The position numbers were made by a program, and so were the translations under genes. 64,000 bases of DNA from Cladorhizidae sp. MBARI D1340-BT2. Lineage: Eukaryota > Porifera > Demospongiae > Poecilosclerida > Cladorhizidae. The notes under the pieces are model-generated. The model made no database searches and was not told the DNA's origin. It worked only from the letters and a program-made list of their open reading frames with translations. Of the stretch, positions 39,001 through 43,880 are shown piece by piece. The stretch is taken from positions 35,851,101 through 35,915,100 of the forward strand of contig JAQNBH010000017.1 in assembly GCA_028752905.1 (NCBI GenBank), given 5' to 3'. Each line of letters opens with the position of its first letter. The first letter of the stretch is position 1.

Positions 39001-42000
39001 TGACTTTCTGTGATAACAATTATTATCATGTTACTATTAATTTTTCTCTCACCCATGATTCATACAATCACTGATGACACCTACTGTACCTCTAGATAAC
39101 TCTGGACAAGAAAGCTGCATCATTTCAGTGGGCTATGGATGAATTAAAAACCTAAAACTGTATGTGATAAATCAGTTACGTACATACCATTGGCATACAA
39201 GGCCTCCAGGTCCACCAGCTCATTGGAAGCACTGCCATGTGCTCTCACCTCATCTCTCAGGCACTGTAGGATCTCGTCCTGCTTCCTCATCTTCACCTGA
39301 CTGGTGGTTTGCTGTGTCTGTATGCACAACAACAACAAAACACTCGTCCTGTTTTCATTTATAATATTACTGTTGTATTTGTTGCACACCAAAAAATCGT
39401 ATATATATATATATAAATAATGGAATAATAGGAGCAGATTAGCAGGTGATAAGTGCATGGATGAAGCTAGGGCTCCTTAGAAACTTCGTAGCCAATTGGA
39501 CAAGTTTTCATCTGAGGACTTCTATATTCTTCATACTCATATGTTTTGTCTGGAATGGATTTAAAAGAGCTGATTCAAGTTCAATTATGGAGGTAATTTG
39601 GCATTCATGACCTAATACCAATAATTCAAATTTGATGATGGATCAGGCATGCACGGATTTACAGCGCATTTAACTTCCATCATTGTCCATCAGGTTGTCG
39701 ATCAATTGGTTTCTTATCTAAGATCCTTCAAGCCAAGAAAAACACAAAGTTAGCTAATATTTCAGTTAACATGAGGACCAAGAACACCAAAACTACACGG
39801 TAGAGGCGTGGTACATGTGATTATTGATATGTACATTAACATCATGCAGTCCCACTAACTCACATTTAATTTATCTATTTCGACCTTGAGATCCTCGTTG
39901 AGAGTTGTGAAGTCTGAGATCCTCTTAGAATGTACTTCAGCCAGCCTCTTCTCACGTGTGGCCTTATCACGATCCACTTGATTCAAAGCAGAGTCGAGTT
40001 CCTGTTGTAGAGCAGAGAGTGAAGACGCTTGACATTCCAGCTTCATCTTCAGAGAAAACTTTTCTTGTTCCAGGGACTAAATATTTCAACATGGATTTTG
40101 TTAAAGGGCATGCCACACATGCTCCAAATTAGGTCCACATAGACTTCCCTCCCCTAACTCTAGCCCTCTGGCCCTGACCCTAGCTCTAATTCTAGCATCT
40201 AGTCCTTGCTCAGCCAGACCCAAGGGTGGTTGGGTGTTGTCGTCATCAATCTCATGTCATCCATGGATGACAGGGTTACTAAGGATTTACGTGGATCATC
40301 CGCGGTCCAGAACTAGGAATATCCAGGCTCCATACCCACTCTGTCAGAGTCCGTGATGACTAAGTTACCACAGTTCATCCATGGATAGAATTACTAGGAA
40401 CATCCAAGTTTGATCCACAGATATCCACATATACCTATTCCATTCCCCCTCTGTCTATCTGCGGATGACTAAGTTACTAGGGAAATACACAGTTCATCCA
40501 ATGATGAATCCTGGATATCCCTAGTAACTTGACCATCTGCAGATACTCCGACAGAGGGGACATAGCATGGGGTTTGTGTGAACATCCCCGGATGGACCCT
40601 GGATAGACATTAATGGATATCCCTGGTAACTTTTCCATCTGAAGATGAGTGGATATCCCTAGTGACGTGGCCATATGTAGATGCTCTGACAGGGATATTG
40701 TGGACATCTGCTGATGAACCATGGTTATCTAGCAACCCTGCCATCTGCGGATGATCCGAGTAAATCAAGTCATCCATGGATGACACGGGATTGACGAAAA
40801 CAATAACAGACATGTATGCCCTACTCTAGCTAGTACCGGAAGGCAGTCTCTCAAATGTGCATATACACAGGCAACAAAAGGCAAATGCAATAAGTTTAGT
40901 TTTTTTTGGTCTAGAGAGCATTTTAGAGCTGCTTTATTTGCGCACACAATTAGTGACAAAATGTCACGAAAACCACGGCAAACCAGAACAAACTTTCTAT
41001 GGCATTGGACCAGACTTTCTTTCTTCTTTCTTTTGTGCAAGCATGAATATGAGAGTCTGGCTAGCAAGACAAACCCTAGCCGTGAGGCAATACTGAGGGT
41101 GGGTGACTAGTACTGAGTCTGGCTAGAGAGACGAACCCTAGCCATGAGGCAATACTGAGGGTGGGTGACTAGTACTGAGTCTGGCTAGCAAGACAAACCC
41201 TAGCCATGAGGCAATACTGAGGGTGGGTGACTAGTACTGAGTCTGGCTAGAGAGATGAACCCTAGCCATGAGGCAATACTGAGGGTGGGTGACTAGTACT
41301 GAGTCTGGCTAGGAAGATGAACCCTAGCCATGAGGCAATACTGAGGGTGGGTGACTAATACTGAGTCTGGCTAGAGAGACGAACCCTAGCCATGAGGCAA
41401 TACTGAGGGTGGGTGACTAATACTGAGTCTGGCTAGAGAGACGAACCCTAGCCATGAGGCAATACTGAGGGTGGGTGACTAGTACTGAGTCTGGCTAGAG
41501 AGACGAACCCTAGCCATGAGGCAATACTGCGGGTGGGTGACTAGTACTGTACCTGCTTTGTGAGAAACTGTGTTGTGACCCACAAGACACCTACCTACAT
41601 GTACATTTATGTGTGTGTCTAGAAAACAGTAACCTGGTAAAGTTATCTCATTCAGCAGATGTAGAAACATACAAAATATTACCTCTGCTTTTAGTGTGCC
41701 CATAGACAAAGCTAAGATTGCCAATTTAAAAAAAAAGAGAGACAAGGCATAAATCACAGCCTTTCCATAACTTGTTGGAATGTAGAGGAACTCTTTCCAG
41801 AAATGACATTATATTATTAGCTCTTTCCTACTTGCATCAAAACTTTACATGCTCATCTATCAAAGCAAGCCCACACACAAGTGCTCGCATCTCATTATTC
41901 CTGATGAAGGCTAGAGCATCTAGTCGAAACATCGAGAGAGTAAATGTCAAGTTGATTATTGAGAAGGTCATTGTAATCTAACAGTTTTCAGCACTTGAAC

Positions 42001-42541
42001 TCAGCTATGCAGTGATGGAGGAAGCCGTTTGGGAATTGTTGGGAAAAGTCCTCACTGATGAGGGGGGGGGGGAATAGTCAGTCTGAGAACTTAAAAGCGA
42101 TACTTCATCTCCAGATATTATTTGGGCATTTGCAACCTGCACAACCGCTTCCTCCCCCACGGTTAGTGTATTATTCTTACCATAGATGCACCAAGTGTTG
42201 GTAATACTCATAGCGTTTTGACTGTAAAAGCAAGTTACTAGACTTCGTTTTACATGGTAAAATAAGTCTTACCACATATAATTTGTGCCTAGGAACCAAA
42301 CAATTTCAATACTGTTTATGTGCAAGCACCGCCATTCAATAGTGCATTAGCCAGGACCGTTTGGGTTACCTACCTCAATCTGTTCTGAATTTTCCTTTTC
42401 TCTGGCTTCTAGCTTATCATTTAGTAACTGGTTAGTACTTAGAAGAGAGTTTCCACATTGTACTGCCTTGTAAAGGTTCTCTTTCTTCTCCTGGAGCTCA
42501 TCTTCAAGTTCGGATAAGCGCAGCTGCAGACTCTCCATCAT
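12179..42541 (-). CDS. SPDL1: Spindly homologue, dynein adaptor of the kinetochore corona (9 exons)
   Basis: Nine exons join in phase into a 588-residue protein (human Spindly is 605): 42541-42374, 40076-39864, 39317-39188, 38702-38539, 34697-34470, 33750-33497, 25412-25228, 23228-22915, 12289-12179. All introns have GT-AG ends. The protein is mostly coiled coil. Residues 25-30 (KAVQCG) form the CC1 box that binds the dynein light intermediate chain. Residues 258-269 (GNSLFGEVDDRR) are the Spindly motif, which contacts the dynactin pointed end (human GNSLFAEVEDRR). The tail is basic and low in coiled coil, and ends NKCPQQ, a CaaX box; the human protein also ends CPQQ, and its cysteine is farnesylated for RZZ binding at kinetochores. 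Position 27 is Val where human has Ala24. No stop or frameshift interrupts any exon. The start is the first of two consecutive ATGs. Two introns exceed 8 kb because of repeats. Confidence 0.93.
12290..12731 (-). other. SPDL1: Spindly intron 8, part before the satellite
   Basis: This is unique sequence with C-rich and G-rich runs (CTACCTCCCCCCAG near 12400, GGAGGGGGGAGGGGG near 12580). I see no other exon in it. Confidence 0.6.
12732..13052. repeat. 51-bp satellite, block 1
   Basis: About six copies of the 51-bp unit TACAGAGGAATGGCTTGTAT (first 20 bases). They are continuous in type with the blocks at 13244 and 17534 and separated from block 2 only by an inserted transposon. The first unit is slightly longer (AAGTATATACAG). 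One plus and two minus frames stay open because 51 is a multiple of three. Confidence 0.97.
13053..13243. mobile_element. 191-bp non-autonomous hAT-like element
   Basis: It starts CAGGGGTGTATTTAGGGG and ends TGTATACAACCCTG, so the termini are inverted (CAGGGGTGTAT / CAGGGTTGTAT). It is flanked by a direct GGAAT duplication (13048-13052, 13244-13248), and removing one GGAAT restores a normal satellite unit. Its two ends match those of the 3.4-kb element at 14097-17533, so it is an internal-deletion derivative. It contains G- and C-runs of 7-11 bases. Confidence 0.88.
13244..14096. repeat. 51-bp satellite, block 2
   Basis: About 17 copies of the same 51-bp unit between the two hAT-like insertions. 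AAGTAC and AGGTAC unit types often alternate. One shortened unit near 13295-13330 lacks part of the middle. Confidence 0.97.
14264..16449 (-). pseudogene. hAT transposase with two frameshifts
   Basis: Three minus-strand segments (16449-15277, 15266-14613, 14689-14264) read as one transposase of about 740 residues. In order they show a Ser/Lys-rich N-terminus, a zinc-binding CKVC...H region, the first catalytic Asp in ADECTD, the second in GFDGAATF, HCHCHLLQLA, the RW motif DTRWLAH, and the C-terminal dimerisation segment VSTASVERSFSQMK with the catalytic Glu. It resembles animal ZNF862/DUF4371-type hAT proteins. Each junction needs the same one-base shift (a +1 change), near 15285 and near 14640. 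The ends are intact and no other stop appears, so loss of function is recent, or the shifts are assembly errors in a repeat-rich locus. Confidence 0.9.
16493..16871. repeat. Triplicated 116-135-bp segment upstream of the transposase
   Basis: Three direct copies begin at about 16493, 16609 and 16744 with GACTT(T/G)AAGACCATGAC. Each contains GAACACGTGGTGG-like sequence with a CACGTG palindrome. They lie in the 5' region of the transposase gene and could be repeated promoter or subterminal binding sites; this is inference. Confidence 0.85.
16872..17459. other. Non-coding 5' part of the hAT element
   Basis: No frame is recognised. It contains a C-run at about 17114-17128 and a GGGGGGATCTTCCCCCC inverted repeat near 17017. 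It ends at the C-rich subterminal region that matches the small derivative. Confidence 0.6.
17534..22731. repeat. 51-bp satellite, block 3 (about 102 copies)
   Basis: Head-to-tail 51-bp units as in blocks 1 and 2. Main variable sites are GGCTTG/GGTTTG, AAGTAC/AGGTAC and GAGGAA/GAGAAA. Small indels occur (GTGGCATTAG near 18185, TTATAATAG near 19036, GTGGCTTGTGG near 20157, short units near 20378 and 22372). The array lies wholly inside Spindly intron 8. Long open frames on both strands are by-products of the period. Confidence 0.97.
22732..22914 (-). other. SPDL1: Array edge and start of Spindly intron 8
   Basis: One degenerate satellite unit (22755-22800) after a TTGGGGACGTTTGC break marks the array edge. 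Then comes about 110 bp of unique sequence up to the exon 8 donor. This stretch would code 37 extra residues if intron 8 were retained. Confidence 0.7.
22915..23228 (-). CDS. SPDL1: Spindly exon 8 (residues 448-552)
   Basis: The acceptor is TCACACACAG|AT, completing a split Asp codon. The most likely donor is GCTGGG|GTGAGA at 22914, phase 0. Without splicing, the frame would run on to a stop at 22804-22806, adding 37 residues without a CaaX box. The exon holds a basic patch (KGKRKPNRNPK) and an acidic helix (LKEVNILEDLEKEFGG). The donor choice rests on the in-phase terminal exon with CPQQ at 12289. Confidence 0.85.
23292..23990. mobile_element. 699-bp inverted-repeat element flanked by TA
   Basis: The termini AAGGCCTGTCCACACTGCAC and its complement (ending GTGTGGACAGGCCTT) form inverted repeats of about 20 bp, flanked by TA (23290-23291, 23991-23992). 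Internal plus-strand wording near 23700-23780 (SVRQVWCKPRSKHWWES) recalls the N-terminus of Harbinger-type nucleases, but no catalytic domain is present. A related single end occurs at 52508. Family assignment is uncertain. Confidence 0.75.
24160..24396. repeat. Dispersed repeat, copy 1 (related to 48530-48830)
   Basis: It shares TGTCTAGCACTTTC, TTTTGAGGCCC, GCATTTTTAGTATCAA-like and GTGCAGAACCTATGGAGCTC-like blocks, in the same order, with 48530-48830. No coding capacity is recognised. Confidence 0.65.
24401..25137. repeat. 29-bp purine-rich minisatellite
   Basis: About 25 copies of TATGACAAGGAGGAGGAAGA (first 20 bases of 29). Several units are shortened. The array lies in Spindly intron 7 and stops about 90 bp from the exon 7 donor. 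On the plus strand it is a long GGAGGA purine tract; in the Spindly transcript it is pyrimidine-rich. Confidence 0.95.
25228..25412 (-). CDS. SPDL1: Spindly exon 7 (residues 386-448)
   Basis: The acceptor is TCTAACAG|G, completing the split Lys codon; the donor is CAAG|GTGGGC, phase 1; 185 nt. It encodes the last coiled coil (SAMKELDLKRTQLLWETNKL), aligning with the human ALFESQRALDIERKLF region. Its acceptor sits next to a 33-bp minisatellite whose units resemble the splice site itself. Confidence 0.9.
25425..25690. repeat. 33-bp minisatellite abutting the exon 7 acceptor
   Basis: About eight copies of CGGCAACCAATCATGTTAGA (first 20 bases of 33). On the gene strand each unit contains TGTGATGATTCTAACAT, nearly the sequence of the real acceptor (TGTGATGATTTCTAACAG) but with T in place of the final G, so the units lack the AG. 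Confidence 0.9.
25700..26990. other. Spindly intron 6, unrecognised part
   Basis: I see no gene or known element. A (CA)n-rich stretch lies at about 25780-25850. Short open frames at 26241-26504 and 26494-26772 have no recognisable domain. Confidence 0.4.
26995..27225 (-). ncRNA. Hammerhead-ribozyme-like repeat, copy A
   Basis: On the minus strand the core reads CTGATGA (27215-27209), then stem II GGCTAG-AGCAT-CTAGTC, then GAAA (27190-27187), then TGTT and GAGAGAG. This matches the order of a hammerhead ribozyme. The usual AC/GT helix III has decayed to AT/GT here. Conserved flanks (TTGATTATCGAGAAGG, TATTATGTCAACTGAAAG) are shared with other copies. Activity is unproven. Confidence 0.55.
27226..28700. 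other. Spindly intron 6, no gene recognised
   Basis: It contains an A/T-rich stretch at 27340-27420, a (CA)n run near 27725, and a short direct duplication at 27972-28060 (ATATCAACATTCCAGGTTGA twice, about 47 bp apart). Nothing else was recognised. Confidence 0.45.
28700..28930. repeat. Dispersed repeat pair, member 1 (with 31290-31490)
   Basis: It shares ordered blocks with 31290-31490: GGCTCTC(A/G)C, CAACCTTGCACCAGTTT-like, TATCACAA, GCATT(G/A)CAATATGATGACA and ATGCTAGGGTAGGACAAT-like. The copies differ by substitutions and indels, suggesting an old mobile element. Confidence 0.7.
28931..29219. repeat. Low-complexity intron sequence
   Basis: It holds a C-run just upstream at 28926-28937 and a (TA)n microsatellite at about 29090-29111, with no coding signal. 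Confidence 0.6.
29220..29600. repeat. Direct repeat pair, member 1 (with 30370-30500)
   Basis: AAATGAAAATTTACCAGAT, TTTCTAAGGGCC and GCCCACAGCTTAG occur here and again at 30370-30500. This copy has about 190 extra bases between the last two blocks, made of C-rich and A-rich TTCCCCC/AAAGTTCCAGGGGGAAC motifs. Confidence 0.7.
29601..30369. other. Spindly intron 6, no gene recognised
   Basis: Open frames here are short and match nothing I know. No repeats were noted inside. Confidence 0.4.
30370..30500. repeat. Direct repeat pair, member 2
   Basis: A shorter copy of the 29220-29600 repeat, without its internal C-rich segment. Confidence 0.7.
30501..31289. other. Spindly intron 6, no gene recognised
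   Basis: AT-rich sequence. GAATATTTTT occurs twice in tandem near 30866. No coding domain was identified. Confidence 0.4.
31290..31490. repeat. Dispersed repeat pair, member 2 (with 28700-28930)
   Basis: Second copy of the element described at 28700, in the same orientation. Confidence 0.7.
31566..32432. repeat. 17-bp minisatellite (about 50 copies)
   Basis: The unit is GGCCTCACTTATAACCA, with variants ending AACAA, AACCT and TTAAAACC. Variant types occur in repeated blocks (for example ATAACAA, AAAACCT, AAAACCT, AAAACCA), which indicates block duplication within the array. It lies in Spindly intron 6. Confidence 0.95.
32433..33496. other. Spindly intron 6, region next to exon 6
   Basis: It contains (TG)n followed by a G-run of about 28 bases (32960-33006) and another G-run near 33170-33182. 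No gene was seen. Confidence 0.6.
33497..33750 (-). CDS. SPDL1: Spindly exon 6 (residues 302-386)
   Basis: The acceptor is TCTCCACAG|GCA. The donor is AA|GTAAGG inside the last Lys codon, phase 2. It is coiled coil with a short Gly-rich break (QQGRGVAVQG), then FIRFLEQELEDEK, corresponding to the TDLLQMKLDNLNKE stretch of human Spindly. Confidence 0.9.
33919..34265. repeat. 36-bp minisatellite in Spindly intron 5
   Basis: About nine imperfect copies of GAAGTGGTGATAGTGTATGA (first 20 bases of 36), several with internal deletions or GGATGAAG variants. Confidence 0.9.
34266..34469. other. Spindly intron 5, remaining part
   Basis: Short unique sequence with a C-run near 34395-34405, ending at the exon 5 donor. 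Nothing else was seen. Confidence 0.6.
34470..34697 (-). CDS. SPDL1: Spindly exon 5 (residues 226-301, Spindly motif)
   Basis: The acceptor is CTAG|GAG and the donor AAG|GTACTC; 76 codons, phase 0. It holds GNSLFGEVDDRR at residues 258-269, the signature motif of Spindly that contacts dynactin, including the key Phe. This is followed by MISLKVKYDSL, which matches human LISMKVKYQSL. This exon is the strongest single piece of evidence for the gene's identity. Confidence 0.96.
34852..34995. ncRNA. Head-to-head inverted pair of hammerhead-like repeats (copies B1 and B2)
   Basis: The minus-strand copy (34920-34855) reads CCGATGGAGGCTAGAGC, then CTAGTCGAAACGTCGAGAG. The plus-strand copy (34921-34990) reads GCTAGAGCATCAAGTCGAAA, then CATCCGAGAGAATAC. 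The two are mirror images around about 34918 and could form a hairpin with arms near 60 bases. The CTGATGA core is mutated in B1 and missing in B2, so neither is expected to cleave. Confidence 0.6.
34996..35279. other. Spindly intron 4, no gene recognised
   Basis: It begins with GTCAACTGAGAATTCATTGA, a flank also seen with hammerhead-like copy A and at 63600. The remainder is unrecognised. Confidence 0.4.
35280..35470. repeat. Dispersed repeat, copy 1 of 3
   Basis: It shares AGTCTATTGGGTATGTGCA-like, AATGGGCGC-like and GACGATGTCCGAGTTT blocks with 36370-36510 and 37440-37573. Family unknown. Confidence 0.7.
35471..36369. other. Spindly intron 4, no gene recognised
   Basis: It contains a C-run near 35595-35608 and a palindromic (TA)n/(CATA)n microsatellite at 36194-36247. 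No coding domain was seen. Confidence 0.4.
36370..36510. repeat. Dispersed repeat, copy 2 of 3
   Basis: It carries CTCGCTCTCTCTGTCTGAC, ATCAATAGAGCAGTCTATTG, GACATGTGCAAACGGAGAAT and GGCGATGTCCGAGTTTTT, the fullest version of the repeat. Confidence 0.7.
36511..37439. other. Spindly intron 4, no gene recognised
   Basis: AT-rich; no recognisable coding sequence or repeat beyond short A/T runs. Confidence 0.4.
37440..37573. repeat. Dispersed repeat, copy 3 of 3, cut by a piggyBac insertion
   Basis: It matches copies 1 and 2 up to AATGGGCGC and is then interrupted at a TTAA by the element at 37578. Sequence after 38431 resumes as TTCGATTTAC, resembling the continuation of the other copies. Confidence 0.7.
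37578..38427 (+). mobile_element. piggyBac-family relic (850 bp)
   Basis: It is flanked by TTAA (37574-37577, 38428-38431), the piggyBac target. The ends are CCCTCCAACCATC and the complement of CCCTTTCACCGTC, imperfect inverted repeats starting with the family's CCC. A plus-strand frame (about 37750-38035) reads WAERLSLEKVLALVQ and then an acidic stretch (DDDFDIYEDSSSDEEGD), like piggyBac transposase N-termini. It lacks a clear start and the DDD catalytic domain. The element is therefore an internally deleted, non-autonomous copy inside Spindly intron 4, about 110 bp from exon 4. Confidence 0.78.
38539..38702 (-). CDS. SPDL1: Spindly exon 4 (residues 171-225)
   Basis: The acceptor is TTTTTACAG|AG and the donor AAG|GTAAGG; 164 nt, entering in phase 1 and leaving in phase 0. 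It ends with KEWYDALK, matching the EAVSYYNALEKA region of human Spindly just before the Spindly motif. The exon lies about 110 bp from an inserted piggyBac relic. Confidence 0.9.
38945..38971. repeat. C27 homopolymer in Spindly intron 3
   Basis: An uninterrupted run of 27 C on the plus strand (G27 in the transcript), a potential G-quadruplex, about 220 bp from exon 3. Confidence 0.95.
39188..39317 (-). CDS. SPDL1: Spindly exon 3 (residues 128-170)
   Basis: The acceptor is GCATACAG|ACA and the donor AATG|GTATGT. The exon is 130 nt and ends in phase 1. It encodes coiled coil including MRKQDEILQCLRDEV. Confidence 0.9.
39318..39863. other. SPDL1: Spindly intron 2
   Basis: Unique AT-rich sequence with a short (TA)n at 39400-39415. 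No element was recognised. Confidence 0.6.
39864..40076 (-). CDS. SPDL1: Spindly exon 2 (residues 57-127)
   Basis: The acceptor TTTAG is followed by TCC, and the exon ends AAT|GTGAGT, phase 0 at both ends, 71 codons. It starts SLEQEKFSLKMKLE, which lines up with SYEQEKYTLQREVELK of human Spindly. It is all coiled coil. Confidence 0.92.
40240..40800. repeat. Scrambled repeat of CATCCATGGATGAC / CATCCGCGGATGA motifs
   Basis: Degenerate units of about 60-80 bp contain CCATGGATGA, CTGCGGATGA, GATATCCCTAGTAACT and ACTCCGACAGAG. They occur in both orientations (compare 40440-40500 with 40500-40560), giving many short palindromes. It lies in Spindly intron 1. Confidence 0.65.
41047..41558. repeat. 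62-bp minisatellite in Spindly intron 1
   Basis: About eight copies of CTGGCTAGAGAGACGAACCC (first 20 bases of 62). Units differ mainly in GAGAGACGAA/GCAAGACAAA/GGAAGATGAA and in TAGTACTG/TAATACTG. Confidence 0.95.
41880..41985 (+). ncRNA. Hammerhead-ribozyme-like repeat, copy C
   Basis: CTGATGA (41901-41907) is followed by stem II GGCTAG-AGCAT-CTAGTC, then GAAAC (41926-41930), ATC and GAGAGAG. The TTC before CTGATGA can pair with GAG after the ATC triplet. It has the best-preserved catalytic core of the copies, but C/A in place of C/G in the minimal helix III. It lies antisense in Spindly intron 1. Confidence 0.6.
42374..42541 (-). CDS. SPDL1: Spindly exon 1 (residues 1-56, CC1 box)
   Basis: It begins ATGATGGAG and ends GAG|GTAGGT, phase 0, 56 codons. 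It encodes a leucine-rich heptad helix (LQLRLSELEDEL) followed by LYKAVQCGNSLL, the CC1 box shared by Spindly and BICD-type dynein adaptors. The family pattern is A-A-x-x-G; here A26 and G30 are kept but the second Ala is Val27. The 5' UTR was not resolved. Confidence 0.9.
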
Positions 42542-42800
42542 TAGCCACAGTCTTTAGCCGCTTTTTTTTTGTAATGGTGTGTAGCAATAGGAATACTATC
42601 AGGGTTTTTTTTCACCCACCTCGGGGACCATAACCTTTCTGTGAAAAAAAAAGGTGCTCCCAAGGGAGGGAGAGCCCCTCGGGATAATTACAAAACACGG
42701 TAAATAAACAAGAGACGTATCCGAGTGAACACTTCACTCCCTCTCATTCCTCACGCATTCCTCGTCTGTGGAATTCACTCCCTAGTAGCTGAACCTTTTA
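42542..42800. other. Region upstream of Spindly exon 1
   Basis: This should contain the 5' UTR and promoter of Spindly. T-rich/A-rich inverted sequence near 42600-42660 (TTTTTTTTCACCCACCTCGG / AAAAAAAAAGGTGCTCC) is visible. I see no clear core promoter. Confidence 0.35.
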
Positions 42801-42802
42801 TC

Positions 42803-42955
42803 TATGATTTAATGTTGCTATTGCTGAGCCTGTTAAGGCCATCACATATATAATACAGCACAGTGTGAAACTATTTAGTAACTAACCTAATAACAATCTA
42901 TATTTTAAAACGAAGTCAACAGTACTTAATTAATACAATTATCCACAATATTAAG
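42803..42955 (-). repeat. LINE 3' UTR tail
   Basis: The stretch TGTTGCTATTGCTGAGCCTG followed by TTAAGGCCATCACATATATA lies just downstream of the LINE coding relic on the minus strand. Its reverse complement recurs inside the Gypsy insertion at about 55503-55583, so it is a mobile 3' end. Confidence 0.7.
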
Positions 42956-43500
42956 TTACGAGTGTCCCGCTGCTCAGGAAGGGGGGGACAGGAGTGGACC
43001 AAAGATCATTCCTCAGCTGACCATACAGCAATTCCTTTCTCCTCTGCCACCACTTCCCTACCCAAAACATAACACACTCGCCCACCTCCTCCATCACTGC
43101 ATCACTTACTCCCTCCACATCTTTCCCCAAAAGCAATGCCACCTTTCCATCCTTACTCACTCTTCTTAATTCATCCAGCCACTGTCTTGCCCCTGCAATT
43201 CTGCGTACCTCATCTATCAGAACCAGCCGATCCCTCTTCCCCGCATGTCACCAAGAAATGTTCCACATCCTCCCCTGCTCCACTATCACACATTATACAC
43301 CTCTCATCCCTAACTATCCCACATCTCTTCTTATCCTCTAACAACCCAGCTGATGCAGTCCTCAGTCGAAATTGCAGCCGCACACCTTCCTGACCATGCA
43401 TGGCCCTCACATACCTCTCCACCCCTGCACCATTCTTTGCCAATTTATAATAATTCAGCGTACTTTTCCCGTCTACTTCCTCCTCCCAGTCCTATTATTT
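42951..43500 (-). pseudogene. C-terminal end of a LINE ORF2 (reverse transcriptase tail)
   Basis: Two minus-strand frames (43443-43210 and 43160-42951) separated by a frameshift show the zinc-knuckle tail of non-LTR retrotransposon ORF2: RLRTASAGLLEDKKRCG, then CIMCDSGAGEDVEHFLVTC (C-x2-C ... H-x4-C), then VGECVMFWVGKWWQRRKEL. It ends in a stop just before the 3' tail. It is a 5'-truncated copy, typical of LINE insertion. A related fragment lies at 47470-47760 in the opposite orientation. Confidence 0.78.
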
Positions 43501-43575
43501 AAATAACTCGATTCAACCGAAATACTTTTGGGTGCGGTTTCTTAATTTGCGATGTTGATGAAAATGTTGAGGGGG

Positions 43576-43583
43576 AAAAAAAA
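43576..43583 (-). terminator. Pol III terminator of the tRNA-Lys gene
   Basis: A run of eight T on the minus strand starts seven bases after the tRNA 3' end, a standard RNA polymerase III stop. Confidence 0.9.
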
Positions 43584-43589
43584 TGAAGA

Positions 43590-43662
43590 CGCCCGATAAG
43601 GGACTTGAACCCTTGACCCTCAGATTAAAAGTCTGATGCTCTACCAACTGAGCTAACCGGGC
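43590..43662 (-). tRNA. tRNA-Lys (anticodon TTT)
   Basis: The 73-nt gene folds as a cloverleaf. The acceptor GCCCGGT pairs with ATCGGGC (one G-T). The D arm is TAGCTCAGTTGGTAGAGC (A box). The anticodon loop is CTTTTAA. The T arm is GGTTCAAGTCC (B box). The discriminator is G and no CCA is encoded. There is no intron. It is intact and likely expressed. Confidence 0.97.
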
Positions 43663-43789
43663 CGCCACTTACATCTCGTCGAGTGCGGTAGTAGCACTCC
43701 CTATTGTACTGGGCCAAGGGCACGTGGCAATCGGTCGTCATCAGATTTCGTACCCCCTCTGGGATAATTTTTTTTTAACTGATTTGACA

Positions 43790-43880
43790 GCTATTCCAGA
43801 TGAAGGCTAGAGCTTCTAGTCGAAACGTCGAGAGAATACAATTGAAGTTGATTATTGAGAAGGTTATTGAGAAGGTTATT
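43790..43880 (+). ncRNA. Hammerhead-ribozyme-like repeat, copy D
   Basis: It reads CAGATGAAGGCTAG-AGCTT-CTAGTC, then GAAACGTC and GAGAGAATAC. The GAAAC-GTC end and stem II are perfect, but the core has CAGATGA instead of CTGATGA. It is followed by TTGATTATTGAGAAGG, with the TTGAGAAGGTTA segment duplicated. Confidence 0.55.
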
